The notes beneath the pieces were generated by a model. It was not told the origin of the DNA and did not search any database. It saw nothing but the letters and a program-made list of their open reading frames with translations. The position numbers and the translations under genes are program-made. This document shows, in pieces, positions 9,185 to 18,872 of a DNA stretch of 64,000 nucleotides; the first letter of the stretch is position 1; the number at the start of each line of letters is the position of its first letter. Source of the DNA: Mesorhizobium sp. B2-3-12. Lineage in GTDB: Bacteria; Pseudomonadota; Alphaproteobacteria; Rhizobiales; Rhizobiaceae. The stretch lies in NCBI RefSeq assembly GCF_006442205.1, contig NZ_VFVR01000005.1, positions 1 to 64,000 on the forward strand, given 5' to 3'.

Positions 9185-10846
9185 TTACTCGACCTTCAGC
9201 TCGTTCCGCTCGCCGGCCTTTATCGTGAAGGGCGTTTCCTTGTCGGCCTTGTCGGTGGTGAAGTTGGTCACCAGCACATAGTCGCCCGCCGCCAGCGTGG
9301 TCTGCATCTTGTCCCCATAGCCGTAGGTCACCTGCATGCGCTCGCCCTGGATGTTCTTCTTCGCCTCATAGATCTTGAAGCCTTCCGCGCCTGGCGCGTC
9401 GACGGCCAGGACGCCCGCGTTCAGCGTCACGTTGACATCGGTCATCTGTCCGACCGTCACGCTGAAAGGCTGCTCGGTGGACACGGCCTGCACGTCGACG
9501 CCCATCACGTAGTCACCTGGCGGCAGGTCGAACTGGCTGTCGGCGCCGTAGGCGTAGGTGACCTGGTCACGGCTGCCGTCGAGCTTCTTGGCCGCCTTGT
9601 ACACCTTCCAGGAAACGTCCGTTTCCGCCTTTTCCCCGCCCTGGGCGTAGAAGGCGTTGGCCTTGGCCTTGCCAACGCCGACGATGATGTCCTTGTCGAC
9701 GATCTGGCCGGCGACAAGCTGCATCGTCTCGCTCGCCTCGCCGGCCCCAAGCTTCACGGTGATCTTGGTCTCGCCGACCGGCACGACGAATTTGACTTCG
9801 CCGTAGTTGGCGTCGGACGTGCCGCCGGGATAGGCGATGCTGATCTGCGCGTTGCGGTCGACCTCGGCGCCGGGCGCCGGGCGCGCATGAATGGATATCT
9901 CCGCCGCGTTGAGGTTGAGCGACAGCTCCGTTGCCTTGTCGGCCGTCAGCGAAACCTTCTGCTCGACCTTCGCGCCGCCGCTGCTGGCGACGACGATGTA
10001 GTTGCCAGCGGGAACGTGGAACTTGATGCCACTATAGCCGTAGTTGACATTGTCTCCACCGACACCCTTGGCGTCGTCCTTGAAGACTTCATAGTAGACG
10101 TCGGATTTCGGCGCCTCGCCGCCCTCCTTCAAGAACGCTTGCGGGATGAGATTGTAGTCGACCTCGGCTGCTTTCGGCGCAGGCGCGGGCGCCGGTTCTG
10201 GGGCTGGCGCAGGGGCTGGCGCCGGCGCCGCGACGGTCTCGACCAGCGCTGCCTGCAGCGCCTTCTCGTCGGAGGCCTGGATGTACTTGCCGCCGGTGTT
10301 TTCGGCGAGGCACGAGATCTGCTTGCCTTCATCGGCGGTCAGGCCGAAGCCGACGACGTCGGCGGTGATGTCGACGCCGGATGCCTTCAGTTCCTTGCCC
10401 AGCGCACAGGGGTCGCCACCACAGGTCTCGAGCCCATCCGTGATGAGGACGACGGTCGCCTTGTCCTCGGTGTATTTCAGCGCTTCGGCCGCCTGCTTGA
10501 CGGCCGCCGTCAACGGCGTCTTGCCAAGGAATTTCAGGCTGTCGGCGGCCGCCGAGATGGCACTTGCCGAGCCAGCCTGGGGCGGTACGATGAGCTGGAT
10601 GTCGTCACAGCTGCCCTTTTCGCGATGGCCGTAGGCCATGAAGCCGATCTCGTCGTCGCCGGGAACCGACTGGAGCACGGTCCTCAGCGATTCACGGGCG
10701 ATTTCCAGCTTGGGCTTGCCGTCGATCTGCGCCCACATCGATCCCGACGCGTCGAGGATGATGATGACCTTGTTGGCGGCAAAGCCGAATGTCGTCATCG
10801 ACAAAAGGAGGATCGCCGCAGCGACGCTCCGTGCAAGTCCCGCCAT
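9185..10846 (-). CDS. Secreted von Willebrand factor A protein with four C-terminal beta repeats
   Basis: A 553-residue protein. A signal peptide ends near FGFA, and the VWA domain starts immediately with VIIILDASGSMW, an intact DxSxS metal-site motif. A second metal-site residue lies in TPLTAAVKQA and an Asp in VVLITDGLETCGGDPC. An Ala/Pro repeat linker (about 210-227) leads to four roughly 80-residue units sharing a YxYG...LPxGDYV pattern. Units 1 and 3 resemble each other, as do 2 and 4. The start at 10846 is set by AGGAGA just upstream; the frame is open to 10879. It is probably a periplasmic or surface adhesion/assembly protein. The repeats resemble Ig-like or carboxypeptidase-regulatory folds, but I cannot assign a ligand. 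Confidence 0.8.
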   Translation of the reverse strand: MAGLARSVAAAILLLSMTTFGFAANKVIIILDASGSMWAQIDGKPKLEIARESLRTVLQSVPGDDEIGFMAYGHREKGSCDDIQLIVPPQAGSASAISAAADSLKFLGKTPLTAAVKQAAEALKYTEDKATVVLITDGLETCGGDPCALGKELKASGVDITADVVGFGLTADEGKQISCLAENTGGKYIQASDEKALQAALVETVAAPAPAPAPAPEPAPAPAPKAAEVDYNLIPQAFLKEGGEAPKSDVYYEVFKDDAKGVGGDNVNYGYSGIKFHVPAGNYIVVASSGGAKVEQKVSLTADKATELSLNLNAAEISIHARPAPGAEVDRNAQISIAYPGGTSDANYGEVKFVVPVGETKITVKLGAGEASETMQLVAGQIVDKDIIVGVGKAKANAFYAQGGEKAETDVSWKVYKAAKKLDGSRDQVTYAYGADSQFDLPPGDYVMGVDVQAVSTEQPFSVTVGQMTDVNVTLNAGVLAVDAPGAEGFKIYEAKKNIQGERMQVTYGYGDKMQTTLAAGDYVLVTNFTTDKADKETPFTIKAGERNELKVE

Positions 10847-10954
10847 CGAAATCTCCTGAGTTAGCCCCCTCGTCGGCACGTGAAAGCTATTTTACGTGGC
10901 GTCGGGACACAAGCCCGCAGGCATGGCGCCGGCATGCCCGAGCCAGCAAATCAC

Positions 10955-11974
10955 TCAGTATGTGGTGCGGCGTTCTTCCGAGGGCGGGCGGCCAAACTGC
11001 AGCCGATAGCTCTGAGCAAAATAGGAATGCGAGGTGAAGCCGGTCGCGATCGCCACGTCGAGGATCGGCATGTTGGTCTGGCGCAGCAATTCGCGCGCCC
11101 GCTCCAGCCGCAGGCGCATATAGTAGCGGCCGGGGGTGACGTTGAGATGGCGCAGGAACAGCCGCTCCACCTGGCGCACCGAAAGGCCCGCCGACTTTGC
11201 GAGCTGCACCGCCGACAGCGGCTCGTCGAGATGGTCGGCCATCAGTTCGACGATGCGCCTGAGCTTCTCCGACTTGCCGGTCAGGTCGCGCTCCGGACCG
11301 ACGCGCTGGCGGTCTCCGGCGGAGCGGATGCGCTCGTGCTGGAACTGGTTGGCGACGCCGTTGGCGAGGTTGGAACCGAAATCGCCGCGCACGATCTCCA
11401 GCATCAGGTCGATCGACGTGGTGCCGCCGGCGCAGGTGTAGCGCTTGCGGTCGATCTCGAAGACATTGCCGGTGCAGTTGATGTCGGGAAAGCGCTCGAC
11501 GAAACCGGCGCGGTTTTCCCAATGGATGGTGCAGCGATAGCCTTCGAGCTGGCCGGCCTCGGCCAAGAGGTAGGATCCGACCGACAGGGCGCCAAGCGCG
11601 TTGCCGCGCCGGCCCCAGCTGCGCAAGGCCGCCAGAACCTTGCTCTTGCCCGGAAATTCCGTCGTCAGGCCGACCGAGACGAAGAGGATGTCGACCGGCG
11701 GCAGGTCGGCGACGGCATAGTCGATCTTGAGCGGCAAGCCGTTGGAAGCCATCACCGGGTCGCCATCGGCCGACACCGTCGTCCAGCCATAGAAATCGCG
11801 GCCAAGCAGGCGGTTCGCCGACCGGAACGTGTCGATCGCCGCGGCCAGCGAGAACATGGAAAACTTGTCGACCAGCAGGAAGGCGAACTGCCGTCCGCCT
11901 TGAACGGGATCACTCGTGACCGGCCGTTCCGGGGAAATGGTGGGGTTCGGCAAAGCTGCGGCTTTCAGGGTCAA
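10955..11974 (-). CDS. GlxA family transcriptional regulator (DJ-1/PfpI plus AraC HTH)
   Basis: A 339-residue protein. An N-terminal DJ-1/PfpI-like sensor domain (about 30-200, beginning FAFLLVDKFSMFSLAAAID) is followed by an AraC-type double helix-turn-helix (about 240-335, LAKSAGLSVRQVERLFLRHL and DVAIATGFTSHSYFAQSYR). Relatives control choline, carnitine or arginine catabolism genes. No ATG is available: the frame opens with TTG at 11974, 7 bases after the folD stop on the same strand, so it is probably co-transcribed with folD or uses a start slightly inside. No target genes are obvious nearby. Confidence 0.85.
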   Translation of the reverse strand: MTLKAAALPNPTISPERPVTSDPVQGGRQFAFLLVDKFSMFSLAAAIDTFRSANRLLGRDFYGWTTVSADGDPVMASNGLPLKIDYAVADLPPVDILFVSVGLTTEFPGKSKVLAALRSWGRRGNALGALSVGSYLLAEAGQLEGYRCTIHWENRAGFVERFPDINCTGNVFEIDRKRYTCAGGTTSIDLMLEIVRGDFGSNLANGVANQFQHERIRSAGDRQRVGPERDLTGKSEKLRRIVELMADHLDEPLSAVQLAKSAGLSVRQVERLFLRHLNVTPGRYYMRLRLERARELLRQTNMPILDVAIATGFTSHSYFAQSYRLQFGRPPSEERRTTY

Positions 11975-11981
11975 CCCGGGC

Positions 11982-12881
11982 TCAGAAGGAGGGCCGCTTC
12001 AATCCGGCCGCAAGGTAGGCTGAAGCTAACGTATTGGCCATCAGCATGGCAATGGTCATCGGCCCGACACCGCCAGGCACCGGCGTGATGGCACCCGCCA
12101 CCTTTGCCGCCTCGGCATAGGCGACGTCGCCGACCAGGCGCGACTTGCCCTCGCCCTTCTCGGGTGCGGGAATGCGGTTGATGCCGACGTCGATGACGGT
12201 GGCGCCGGGCTTCACCCAATCGCCCTTGACCATCTCGGGTCTGCCGACGGCGGCGACGAGGATGTCGGCGGTGCGGGCAAGCGCCGGCAGGTCCCTGGTG
12301 CGGCTGTGGGCGACGGTGACGGTGCAATTGGCGGCAAGCAGCAGATTGGCCATCGGTTTGCCGACGATGTTGGAGCGGCCGACGACGACGGCGTTGAGGC
12401 CGGACAGGTCCTTGCCGCGCACGCGCTCGATCAGGAGCATCGAGCCGGCGGGCGTGCAGGGAACGAAGGCCGTGTCGAGTTCACCGGTGCCGAGCTTGCC
12501 GACATTGATGAAATGAAAGCCGTCGACATCTTTCTGCGGCGCGATAGCCTGGATGATCTTGCCGGCATCGACATGGGCGGGCAGCGGAAGCTGGACCAGG
12601 ATACCGTTGATTTCAGGGTCGGCGTTGAGCGCGGCGATGAGCTCGAGCAATGCCGCTTCGGACGTCTCGGCCGGCAGCGTGTGCTGAAGCGAATGAAAGC
12701 CGCACTCCTTGGCGGTGCGGGATTTGGAAGCGACATAGACCTGGCTCGCCGGATCCTCGCCGACGATGACCACGGCCAGGCCGGGCTTGGCATTGCCCTT
12801 GGCGACCAGCTCGGCGGTCAAGGTCTTGACCGTTCGCACCACGTCTTCGGCAACGCTCTTTCCGTCAATCACTTCGGCCAT
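11982..12881 (-). CDS. folD: Methylenetetrahydrofolate dehydrogenase / methenyl cyclohydrolase
   Basis: A 299-residue bifunctional cytosolic enzyme that interconverts methylene-, methenyl- and 10-formyl-tetrahydrofolate with NADP. Signatures seen are the Tyr/Lys active-site stretch ([14 protein letters not shown]), [19 protein letters not shown], the Rossmann motif [17 protein letters not shown] and the C-terminal [12 protein letters not shown]. The start at 12881 (MAEVIDGKS) matches the family; an upstream extension to 12965 is open but not conserved in type. A GAGG motif lies upstream. Confidence 0.97.
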   Translation of the reverse strand: MAEVIDGKSVAEDVVRTVKTLTAELVAKGNAKPGLAVVIVGEDPASQVYVASKSRTAKECGFHSLQHTLPAETSEAALLELIAALNADPEINGILVQLPLPAHVDAGKIIQAIAPQKDVDGFHFINVGKLGTGELDTAFVPCTPAGSMLLIERVRGKDLSGLNAVVVGRSNIVGKPMANLLLAANCTVTVAHSRTRDLPALARTADILVAAVGRPEMVKGDWVKPGATVIDVGINRIPAPEKGEGKSRLVGDVAYAEAAKVAGAITPVPGGVGPMTIAMLMANTLASAYLAAGLKRPSF

Positions 12882-13061
12882 GAACCAACCCTCAACATCG
12901 TTTCGCCCAACGCCGCTTCCGACAACACAATGCGGCGGTGGCACTCTGCAGCGCGGCATTGTCACGAAAATTCACGCTCGCAATCCCGCCAAAGCGCCGT
13001 CCCATGCCGTTTACGCGAAACCAGCACGGTTTTGTTCGGCCTCCGCGGCGTATGTGGTGGC

Positions 13062-15641
13062 TCAGAAGTAGCGGCGACGGGTGCGGCTCTCGGTGAGTTC
13101 GCGGACCGCTTCGCGGAATTCGCGCAGGCTGGCGCGGATCTCGTCGACCGATGATTGCTCGCCACCCTCCTCGGCCTGGTCCGGCCTCGTATGCGGAGCG
13201 GTAGTATGGGCCGATGGCTGCGTCGGAGCGGGCTGTGGCGGGTACGGCATCGGCGCCGCGTAAGGGCCCGCCATGTAGGGGTGGCCCGCCTGCGACCATG
13301 GCTGCGCCGGGGGATAGCCCAGCGGCTGCGCATAGGGAGAGGACAAGGGCGGAGCTGGATACAGCCCCTGTTGCGGCAACAGGGGCGACGGCGAGGCCAT
13401 CTGCCGCCCGTAGCCGGCATCGGGGCCTGGCTGGGAAGATGACCGCGAATAGTCCGGGCCGGCCGCCTGCGCCTGCCGAGGCGCGAAACCGGACTCCGGA
13501 TAGGCTGGGAATATCGGCGCGTTGGCCAACCGTCCGTTGTCGGCAAAGGCGGCGAACTCGCTGGACAGGTCGTCGTCGGCTTCGGTCGACGGCTTGCGGG
13601 ACACGGCCTTGCGCAGTCTCGCCATGAGCGCGCCGACCCTGCCGGAACTTTCGGCGGGCGCTGCCTCGGCCCGGGCGACCGGCGGCGGGGCGGGGGGCGG
13701 CGGCGGCACCGGCGCTGCCGGCATTGCTGGCGCGGGCGGAGGCTCCGGCCGGAATGACTGCTCCACGAGAGGCGCCCTGCTTTCACTTTCGTTGCGCGCA
13801 TCCGCCTTGCGCTCATCCAGCTTGCGCTCGCGGCGTGAGCGCGAGCTTGCCGTTTCGCGCAGGCTGTCATAGGTCCCGCGCAAGGCGCCGAGACCGATAC
13901 CGGCGCCAAAGCCAAGCAGCAGGCCGGCCAGTGCCACCAAGGCCCGCGAGGGTCCATTTGGCTCAAGTGGGGCTTGAGCGGAGGTGATCACGTTGATGTT
14001 GGTCGTGTTGATGCCGGTCTGTTCACCGGTCTCCTTGGCGCGCAAAAGATATTGTTCGTAGACGGAACGCTTGGCGGTGGCCTCACGCTCCAGTTCGCGC
14101 AGGGCGACCAGGTCGCTGTTGACGTCGCCGCTTTGAACCTTGGCCTGAGCCAGTCGGGAAGCGAGGTCTTGCTCGAGTTGGACCGCGCGCTTCAGGTCGA
14201 CCTGCAGTGAAGAGGCAATGCGGCGCAATTCCCCCGCGATGCGCTCACGCGCGCCGGCAATCTGGGCATCGAGAGCCTGGAGTTCGGGATGGCGCGGCCC
14301 CAGCCTGACCGCGGCACGATCGGCCTCCTGCTTCAGCGTCGCATATTGCGAGCGCAGATCGCTCATGGTGTTGGAGTTGATCTCCTCCGGCAAGGTGCCG
14401 GTCAGAACGGAATTGACGTCCACCGAACGCGCCGACGCCGCCCGGGCATTGAGTTCCAGCGTGCGGGCGCGGGCAACGGAGAGCTGCTCGTTGAGCTTCA
14501 GCATCTGATCGTCGCTGATCAGATGGCCCTGCGCGTCGACGAGACCATGCGTGGCCCTGAAATCCTCGACCTTGCGCTCGGCCGCCTCGACGCCCTTGCG
14601 CAGATCATCGAGCTTGGAGGTCAATTCGTTCGTCGCCCGTCCAGCCATGTCGGACTGGTATTTGGCGGCCTCCTGCTGGAAAACGGTCCTCGTCGTATTG
14701 GCGATGAGGGCCGACTTCTCGCCATTCTGGGTGACGGCGCTGACGGAGATGACAAAGGTCTTGCCGGTGCGTTCGACCGACAGGCTCTTGGCCAGATTGC
14801 CGACGGCCAGCGCCTGGCGGCGAACCTCGTCGACGCCGCCCGGCCCATCGTTGCGTGACACGATCGAGCGGATAAGCGACATGACGCCGAGACCGCCCGA
14901 ACCCTGGCCATTGAACTCCGGATCGTTGACAAGATTGAGGTTCTTGACCACCTGGTCGAGAACGGTGCCCGACGTCAGCATCTTGATCCGGGTTTCGACG
15001 ACCGCCAACGCGGCATCGGGCTGCCCCACCGGCTGGGTGAGATCACGGTCGGAGAGCTTCAGGTCGCCGGGCTCGATGATCAGTTCGGTCGTGGCTTCGT
15101 ATTTCTTCGGCATGGACAGGGCGATGGCAATGCCGAGCCCGGCGCCCAGTATCGTGGTCGCAACGATCAGCAGCTTCGACCTGGCAACGCCGCGAACGAC
15201 CAGCATCGGATCGATCAGCGGCTTCCATTGCTGGTCGTCCCCGCCATCGCCGGAGGATGCGCCCGCTTGGGTCGCGGGGCCGGAGCCTGATGCATCACGA
15301 GGCCGTTCGCCGCTGGAACGATCCGCATCGTCCACTCTTGCGCGCGACGCGACTGGCGGCAAATCGGCGACCGCGTCCTCGTGTCGCGGGCGCCAGCCGC
15401 CGCCGGCTTCGTGCGCGACATGCTCTTCGCCAGGACGGTTATGTTCTGGGGCAGCGGCCGCAGGATTTGCCCGCGTCTCGCGCCGGGAACGGGCCAGCCG
15501 GTGGCGCGTGGCGGCATCCTCGCGCCATGAGGGGTCCCCTATCGACACCAGCGAGGCTTCATCCTCGCCGCGCACGGCCTGGCCAAGCGCCAGCAAGGAG
15601 CGCTCGCGCTTCCAGTCCTCACGGTTTTCCCTGTCGACCAT
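13062..15641 (-). CDS. GumC/Wzz-type polysaccharide chain-length protein without a kinase domain
   Basis: An 859-residue inner-membrane protein. About 150 polar residues precede the first membrane helix (LLIVATTILGAGLGIAIAL). A large periplasmic Wzz/coiled-coil region follows (about 185-560), and then a second helix (ALVALAGLLLGFGAGIGLGAL) preceded by a proline-rich APLEPNGPS motif. The cytoplasmic tail lacks the Walker motifs of ExoP-type tyrosine kinases. It is a long disordered Pro/Ala/Gln-rich tail ending in a charged coil (SSVDEIRASLREFREAVREL). It should control length or export of an exopolysaccharide made by the neighbouring glycosyltransferase genes. Confidence 0.85.
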   Translation of the reverse strand: MVDRENREDWKRERSLLALGQAVRGEDEASLVSIGDPSWREDAATRHRLARSRRETRANPAAAAPEHNRPGEEHVAHEAGGGWRPRHEDAVADLPPVASRARVDDADRSSGERPRDASGSGPATQAGASSGDGGDDQQWKPLIDPMLVVRGVARSKLLIVATTILGAGLGIAIALSMPKKYEATTELIIEPGDLKLSDRDLTQPVGQPDAALAVVETRIKMLTSGTVLDQVVKNLNLVNDPEFNGQGSGGLGVMSLIRSIVSRNDGPGGVDEVRRQALAVGNLAKSLSVERTGKTFVISVSAVTQNGEKSALIANTTRTVFQQEAAKYQSDMAGRATNELTSKLDDLRKGVEAAERKVEDFRATHGLVDAQGHLISDDQMLKLNEQLSVARARTLELNARAASARSVDVNSVLTGTLPEEINSNTMSDLRSQYATLKQEADRAAVRLGPRHPELQALDAQIAGARERIAGELRRIASSLQVDLKRAVQLEQDLASRLAQAKVQSGDVNSDLVALRELEREATAKRSVYEQYLLRAKETGEQTGINTTNINVITSAQAPLEPNGPSRALVALAGLLLGFGAGIGLGALRGTYDSLRETASSRSRRERKLDERKADARNESESRAPLVEQSFRPEPPPAPAMPAAPVPPPPPAPPPVARAEAAPAESSGRVGALMARLRKAVSRKPSTEADDDLSSEFAAFADNGRLANAPIFPAYPESGFAPRQAQAAGPDYSRSSSQPGPDAGYGRQMASPSPLLPQQGLYPAPPLSSPYAQPLGYPPAQPWSQAGHPYMAGPYAAPMPYPPQPAPTQPSAHTTAPHTRPDQAEEGGEQSSVDEIRASLREFREAVRELTESRTRRRYF

Positions 15642-15840
15642 GTCGTTGAGCTTTACCCTGGGCCGCTTGGCAGCGGCGGTCGGCCATTCGTTAAGCCACG
15701 CTAAACAGGCATAGGAAACAAAAGGTTAATTTCCGGCGGGCTATAGCTGGAATTCACGCTATGATTGCAATAATTTTAAACGCAATCGAAAGCTTCAGAA
15801 CGGCGCGTTAAACTTTCCAGCCTATGCATCTCCTTGACGT
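15642..15840. promoter_or_regulatory. Divergent promoter region between the chain-length gene and the flippase gene
   Basis: Roughly 200 non-coding bases with an AT-rich core (about 15760-15815, TGCAATAATTTTAAACGCAA), consistent with divergent promoters for the polysaccharide genes. No operator sequence can be named, and neither gene has a strong Shine-Dalgarno site. Confidence 0.4.
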
Positions 15841-17136
15841 ATGACTGAGGCCAGCGACATACCGCAAAGGCGGACCTTCGCGCGGATCGGCACCTTCCTG
15901 GCCGAACGACGGGGGCTGGTGCGCGACTATTTTTCAGCCATCAGCGGCGCCGGTGGGCGACTGGTGTTTTCACTCGCCTATTTCATCGCGCTCGCCAACA
16001 CGCTCTCGATCGCTGAATTCGGCATGTTCGCCACCGCCTCGGCGGCCGGCGTCATGCTGTCGCGGATCCTGGCCTTCGGTTTCATTTCGGCGCTCTATCG
16101 CACCGCCACCATCCGGCCCAATCTGATCGGCACCTTCACCGCGGGTTTCATGCTGCTCGGCGTCGCCTCGCTGCCGCTCTTGGCCGCCGCCTCCTTCGGC
16201 GTCTACCTGCTCTTCTTCGCCGGCACCGTGCCGCTGTCGGTATTCACGGCGATCGTCTTTGCCGAGGCGTTGCTGTGGCGGCCGGTGGAGGTGGCGCTGA
16301 TCGTCAACAACGGACTGGGCAAATTCGGCCGTGCCGCCGTGCTGGCGATCCTGGCAACCGCGCTGCGGGCGCTCGGCGCGGTGCTGTTCATGTTCTCGGC
16401 ACAGCACAGCATCTGGGCGTGGTCCTGGTTCTATATCAGCGCCAACGCCGCCTCCCTGCTACTCGCCTTCGGCTGGTTCTATCCGCGCCAGAGGCTGCGG
16501 CTGCGCATCGAGCTCTATATGCGGCGGCTCGCCGATTCGATCTATGTCGCCGGCGCCGAGGTGTTGTTCTACCTGCAATCGGAATTCGACAAGCTGCTGG
16601 TGCTGGCGATCGGCGGCCCGCATCTGGCCGGCATCTATGCCATCATCATGCGGCTGGTTGACCTGACCGCAATTCCGATCCGTACCTTCTCCATGATGCT
16701 GGTGCAGCGCATGATGCGCGCGCCGGATCTGTTGTCGCGGCTGACGGTCAAGAGCGGCATCGAAGGGGGCGTGTTCGCGGTCTCGACGGCGGCGCTCGCG
16801 GCGCTTGGCATCGTGCTGCATTTCTTCCCCAACGCGCTTGGCAAGAATGTCTCGGAAGCCGCGCCCCTGGTGGCGCTGGCGATCTGCGTTCCGGGATTGC
16901 GCAATCTGGTCGAATACCAGGCCGAGCTTCTGTTCGCGCGCGGCCAGACGCTGGTGCGGGCGCTCAATCTCGGCCTGCTCGCCGCGCTTAAGGCGCTGCT
17001 GCTGACCTATGTGCTGACCACCATTACCGATACATCCGATCTGGTGCTGTCGCTTAACATCGTCTTCCTGCTGCTCTATCTCGCGTCGATGCTGCTGACC
17101 TATTCGGCGCTGCGCAGACCGGCGAAGGCAATCTAG
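15841..17136 (+). CDS. Polysaccharide flippase-like membrane protein (Wzx/MOP type)
   Basis: A 431-residue polytopic membrane protein with about 12 hydrophobic segments, beginning with AISGAGGRLVFSLAYFIALAN and an ALANTLSIAEFGMFATASA stretch typical of oligosaccharide flippases. A later FYLQSEFDKLLVLAIGG segment matches the half-repeat start in this superfamily. It should move a lipid-linked sugar repeat across the inner membrane. The stop lies 6 bases from the end of the convergent glycosyltransferase-type gene. Confidence 0.8.
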   Translation: MTEASDIPQRRTFARIGTFLAERRGLVRDYFSAISGAGGRLVFSLAYFIALANTLSIAEFGMFATASAAGVMLSRILAFGFISALYRTATIRPNLIGTFTAGFMLLGVASLPLLAAASFGVYLLFFAGTVPLSVFTAIVFAEALLWRPVEVALIVNNGLGKFGRAAVLAILATALRALGAVLFMFSAQHSIWAWSWFYISANAASLLLAFGWFYPRQRLRLRIELYMRRLADSIYVAGAEVLFYLQSEFDKLLVLAIGGPHLAGIYAIIMRLVDLTAIPIRTFSMMLVQRMMRAPDLLSRLTVKSGIEGGVFAVSTAALAALGIVLHFFPNALGKNVSEAAPLVALAICVPGLRNLVEYQAELLFARGQTLVRALNLGLLAALKALLLTYVLTTITDTSDLVLSLNIVFLLLYLASMLLTYSALRRPAKAI

Positions 17137-17142
17137 AACAAG

Positions 17143-18069
17143 TCAGCGATCAAGCCCGATCAGGCGGCGGATGCGGCCGATATCGGTACCGATGAAGGAC
17201 TGCATGCCGATCGCCACCTGCTCCGGCGCCATGCCGGCGACGAAGCGGCGGAACTCGTCGTCCGACAGCGCCTCGCCCGTCCAGTGGACGCGGCAGAATT
17301 CCTCCGAACCGTGGAAGTGGCCGGCTCCGTCCAGCAGATCATCGACATAGCGGCCGTAGATCATGCATTCGGAGAATTTGCGCGCCGAGCCTATGACCTC
17401 GACCCAGTCCCGGCCATGGATCTCTTCAATCCGGCCGCACATGGCAAGCACCGTGTCCCGACGCCAGGCGATCAGCGTCGAGATATAATCATGGGCCGAT
17501 GTCCGGGACGGGTCGATGCCGAGTGCCGCACCGGCATTGCGCGACCACAGGCGGTGCTCGTCGTGGCCCTCATCGGCAAGCACGCCATCGCGGCGGAACA
17601 GGCGCGCCTTCCCGTCGTGCCAGAAGGCACCGCAATCGAACGCCTTCAGGAAAGCGACGTCGGAATCGCAGAAGATCAGGACGTCTTCCCCGGCATGCGC
17701 CGCAATGGCGATACGGCGCAACTGCTGCACATGCCAGCCGCGCAGCGGCTGGGTCTTCAGGCTGAGCCAGACGCGCCGGCGAAACAGGCTGAGCGGATCG
17801 TCGAAGGCGCGCAGCCAGCGCGGCAAGAGGTCCCGTTCATCGACGACCGAGCGGCGGCTGGTCTCCAACTGACGGAAAAGCGCGAGGTCGCGATGTTCGA
17901 CCAGAATGTAGTGGCGCACGGCACCGGAGACGTGCCGGTCGAGCGTTTCGCACAGCAGGCGGCAGCGCTCGAAATCCGGGGCGTAGCTTGCCGTCACCAC
18001 CGCTGCCGTCGGCGTTTTCGCCAACACGCCCGGGCCGGTCAGCGGGTCTGGGACGAAGCGCTTGTTCAA
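17143..18069 (-). CDS. DUF6492-like glycosyltransferase-type protein, TTG start
   Basis: A 308-residue protein with a GT-A-like core: AAVVTASYAPDFERC near the N-terminus and a DxD-type motif in VLIFCDSDVAFLK, with no signal peptide. It probably transfers a sugar or decorates the polysaccharide. The reading frame is open far upstream, but the start is TTG at 18069. GGAGAG precedes it by 5 bases, and the TTG overlaps the stop of the WecG-type gene as TTGA, which indicates translational coupling. The three minus-strand genes here all overlap by 4 bases, one operon. Confidence 0.7.
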   Translation of the reverse strand: MNKRFVPDPLTGPGVLAKTPTAAVVTASYAPDFERCRLLCETLDRHVSGAVRHYILVEHRDLALFRQLETSRRSVVDERDLLPRWLRAFDDPLSLFRRRVWLSLKTQPLRGWHVQQLRRIAIAAHAGEDVLIFCDSDVAFLKAFDCGAFWHDGKARLFRRDGVLADEGHDEHRLWSRNAGAALGIDPSRTSAHDYISTLIAWRRDTVLAMCGRIEEIHGRDWVEVIGSARKFSECMIYGRYVDDLLDGAGHFHGSEEFCRVHWTGEALSDDEFRRFVAGMAPEQVAIGMQSFIGTDIGRIRRLIGLDR

Positions 18070-18872
18070 CGAAACTCTCCGGGAACATCCGTGACGGTCT
18101 CGGCACCCCGCGACCATTTCTGCCTGACGACGCGCCACAGGAACACGGGATTGCCGACCACGTAGCGACGCCAGAGCCGGCCGGGCTCGACCGCCAGCCT
18201 GAACAGCCATTCCAGCCTCAGCCGGCGCATCCATAGCGGGGCGCGCGGCACCGAGCCGCTCAGGAAATCGAGCAACGCGCCGACCGCGACCGGCAGCGTG
18301 CAGTGGCGTTCGTCGATATGGCGCTCGATCCACAGCTCCTGGCGCGGCACGCCCATCGCGACCAGCAGCATGTCCGGCCGCAGTTTTGCGATCCGGTCGA
18401 TGATCTCCGGCTCCTGTTCGGCGGAGAAATAGCCATCGTGAATGACCACGAAATCGTGCTGCACGGCAAGTGCCGCCAGCTTCACCGACGCCGCCTCGGC
18501 GTTGACACGCGTCGCACCGAGCAGCCCCACGGTCAGCCGCCTCTTGGAGGCCTGCAGGAAGGCCGGCACGAAATCGGTGCCGTTGAGATTGTCGGGAAAC
18601 GGCGCCCCGTAGAGAAGCTTCGCGGCGAGATCGACGCCGATGCCGTCCGGCAGGATGAGGAAATCGTCGAGCGCCTCGGCGAAGACCGGGTCGGTATAGG
18701 CGATGTTGGCATTGTGGGCGTTGAGGAAGCTCACCTTGGTGAAGCGCTTCTCGGCTAGCAGGCGATTGAGCAGGGCGATCGCATCGTTCCAGCGGATGGC
18801 GAGCACCGGGATGCCGAGGATCATTTTCAGACTGTCGAGCCCGAACGCGGCGCGGGCGGCGTGCATGTTCAT
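18066..18872 (-). CDS. WecG/TagA/CpsF family glycosyltransferase
   Basis: A 268-residue GT26-type protein. Family features are NAHNANIAY, LPDGIGVDLAAKLLYG, the FLQAS/VGLLGATR region and the strong signature MGVPRQELWIERH, followed by VGALLDFLSGSVPRAP. These enzymes add an N-acetylmannosamine-type or uronic sugar to a lipid-linked precursor at the cytoplasmic face of the membrane. It overlaps the genes on both sides by 4 bases. The exact sugar donor cannot be told from sequence. Confidence 0.9.
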   Translation of the reverse strand: MNMHAARAAFGLDSLKMILGIPVLAIRWNDAIALLNRLLAEKRFTKVSFLNAHNANIAYTDPVFAEALDDFLILPDGIGVDLAAKLLYGAPFPDNLNGTDFVPAFLQASKRRLTVGLLGATRVNAEAASVKLAALAVQHDFVVIHDGYFSAEQEPEIIDRIAKLRPDMLLVAMGVPRQELWIERHIDERHCTLPVAVGALLDFLSGSVPRAPLWMRRLRLEWLFRLAVEPGRLWRRYVVGNPVFLWRVVRQKWSRGAETVTDVPGEFR

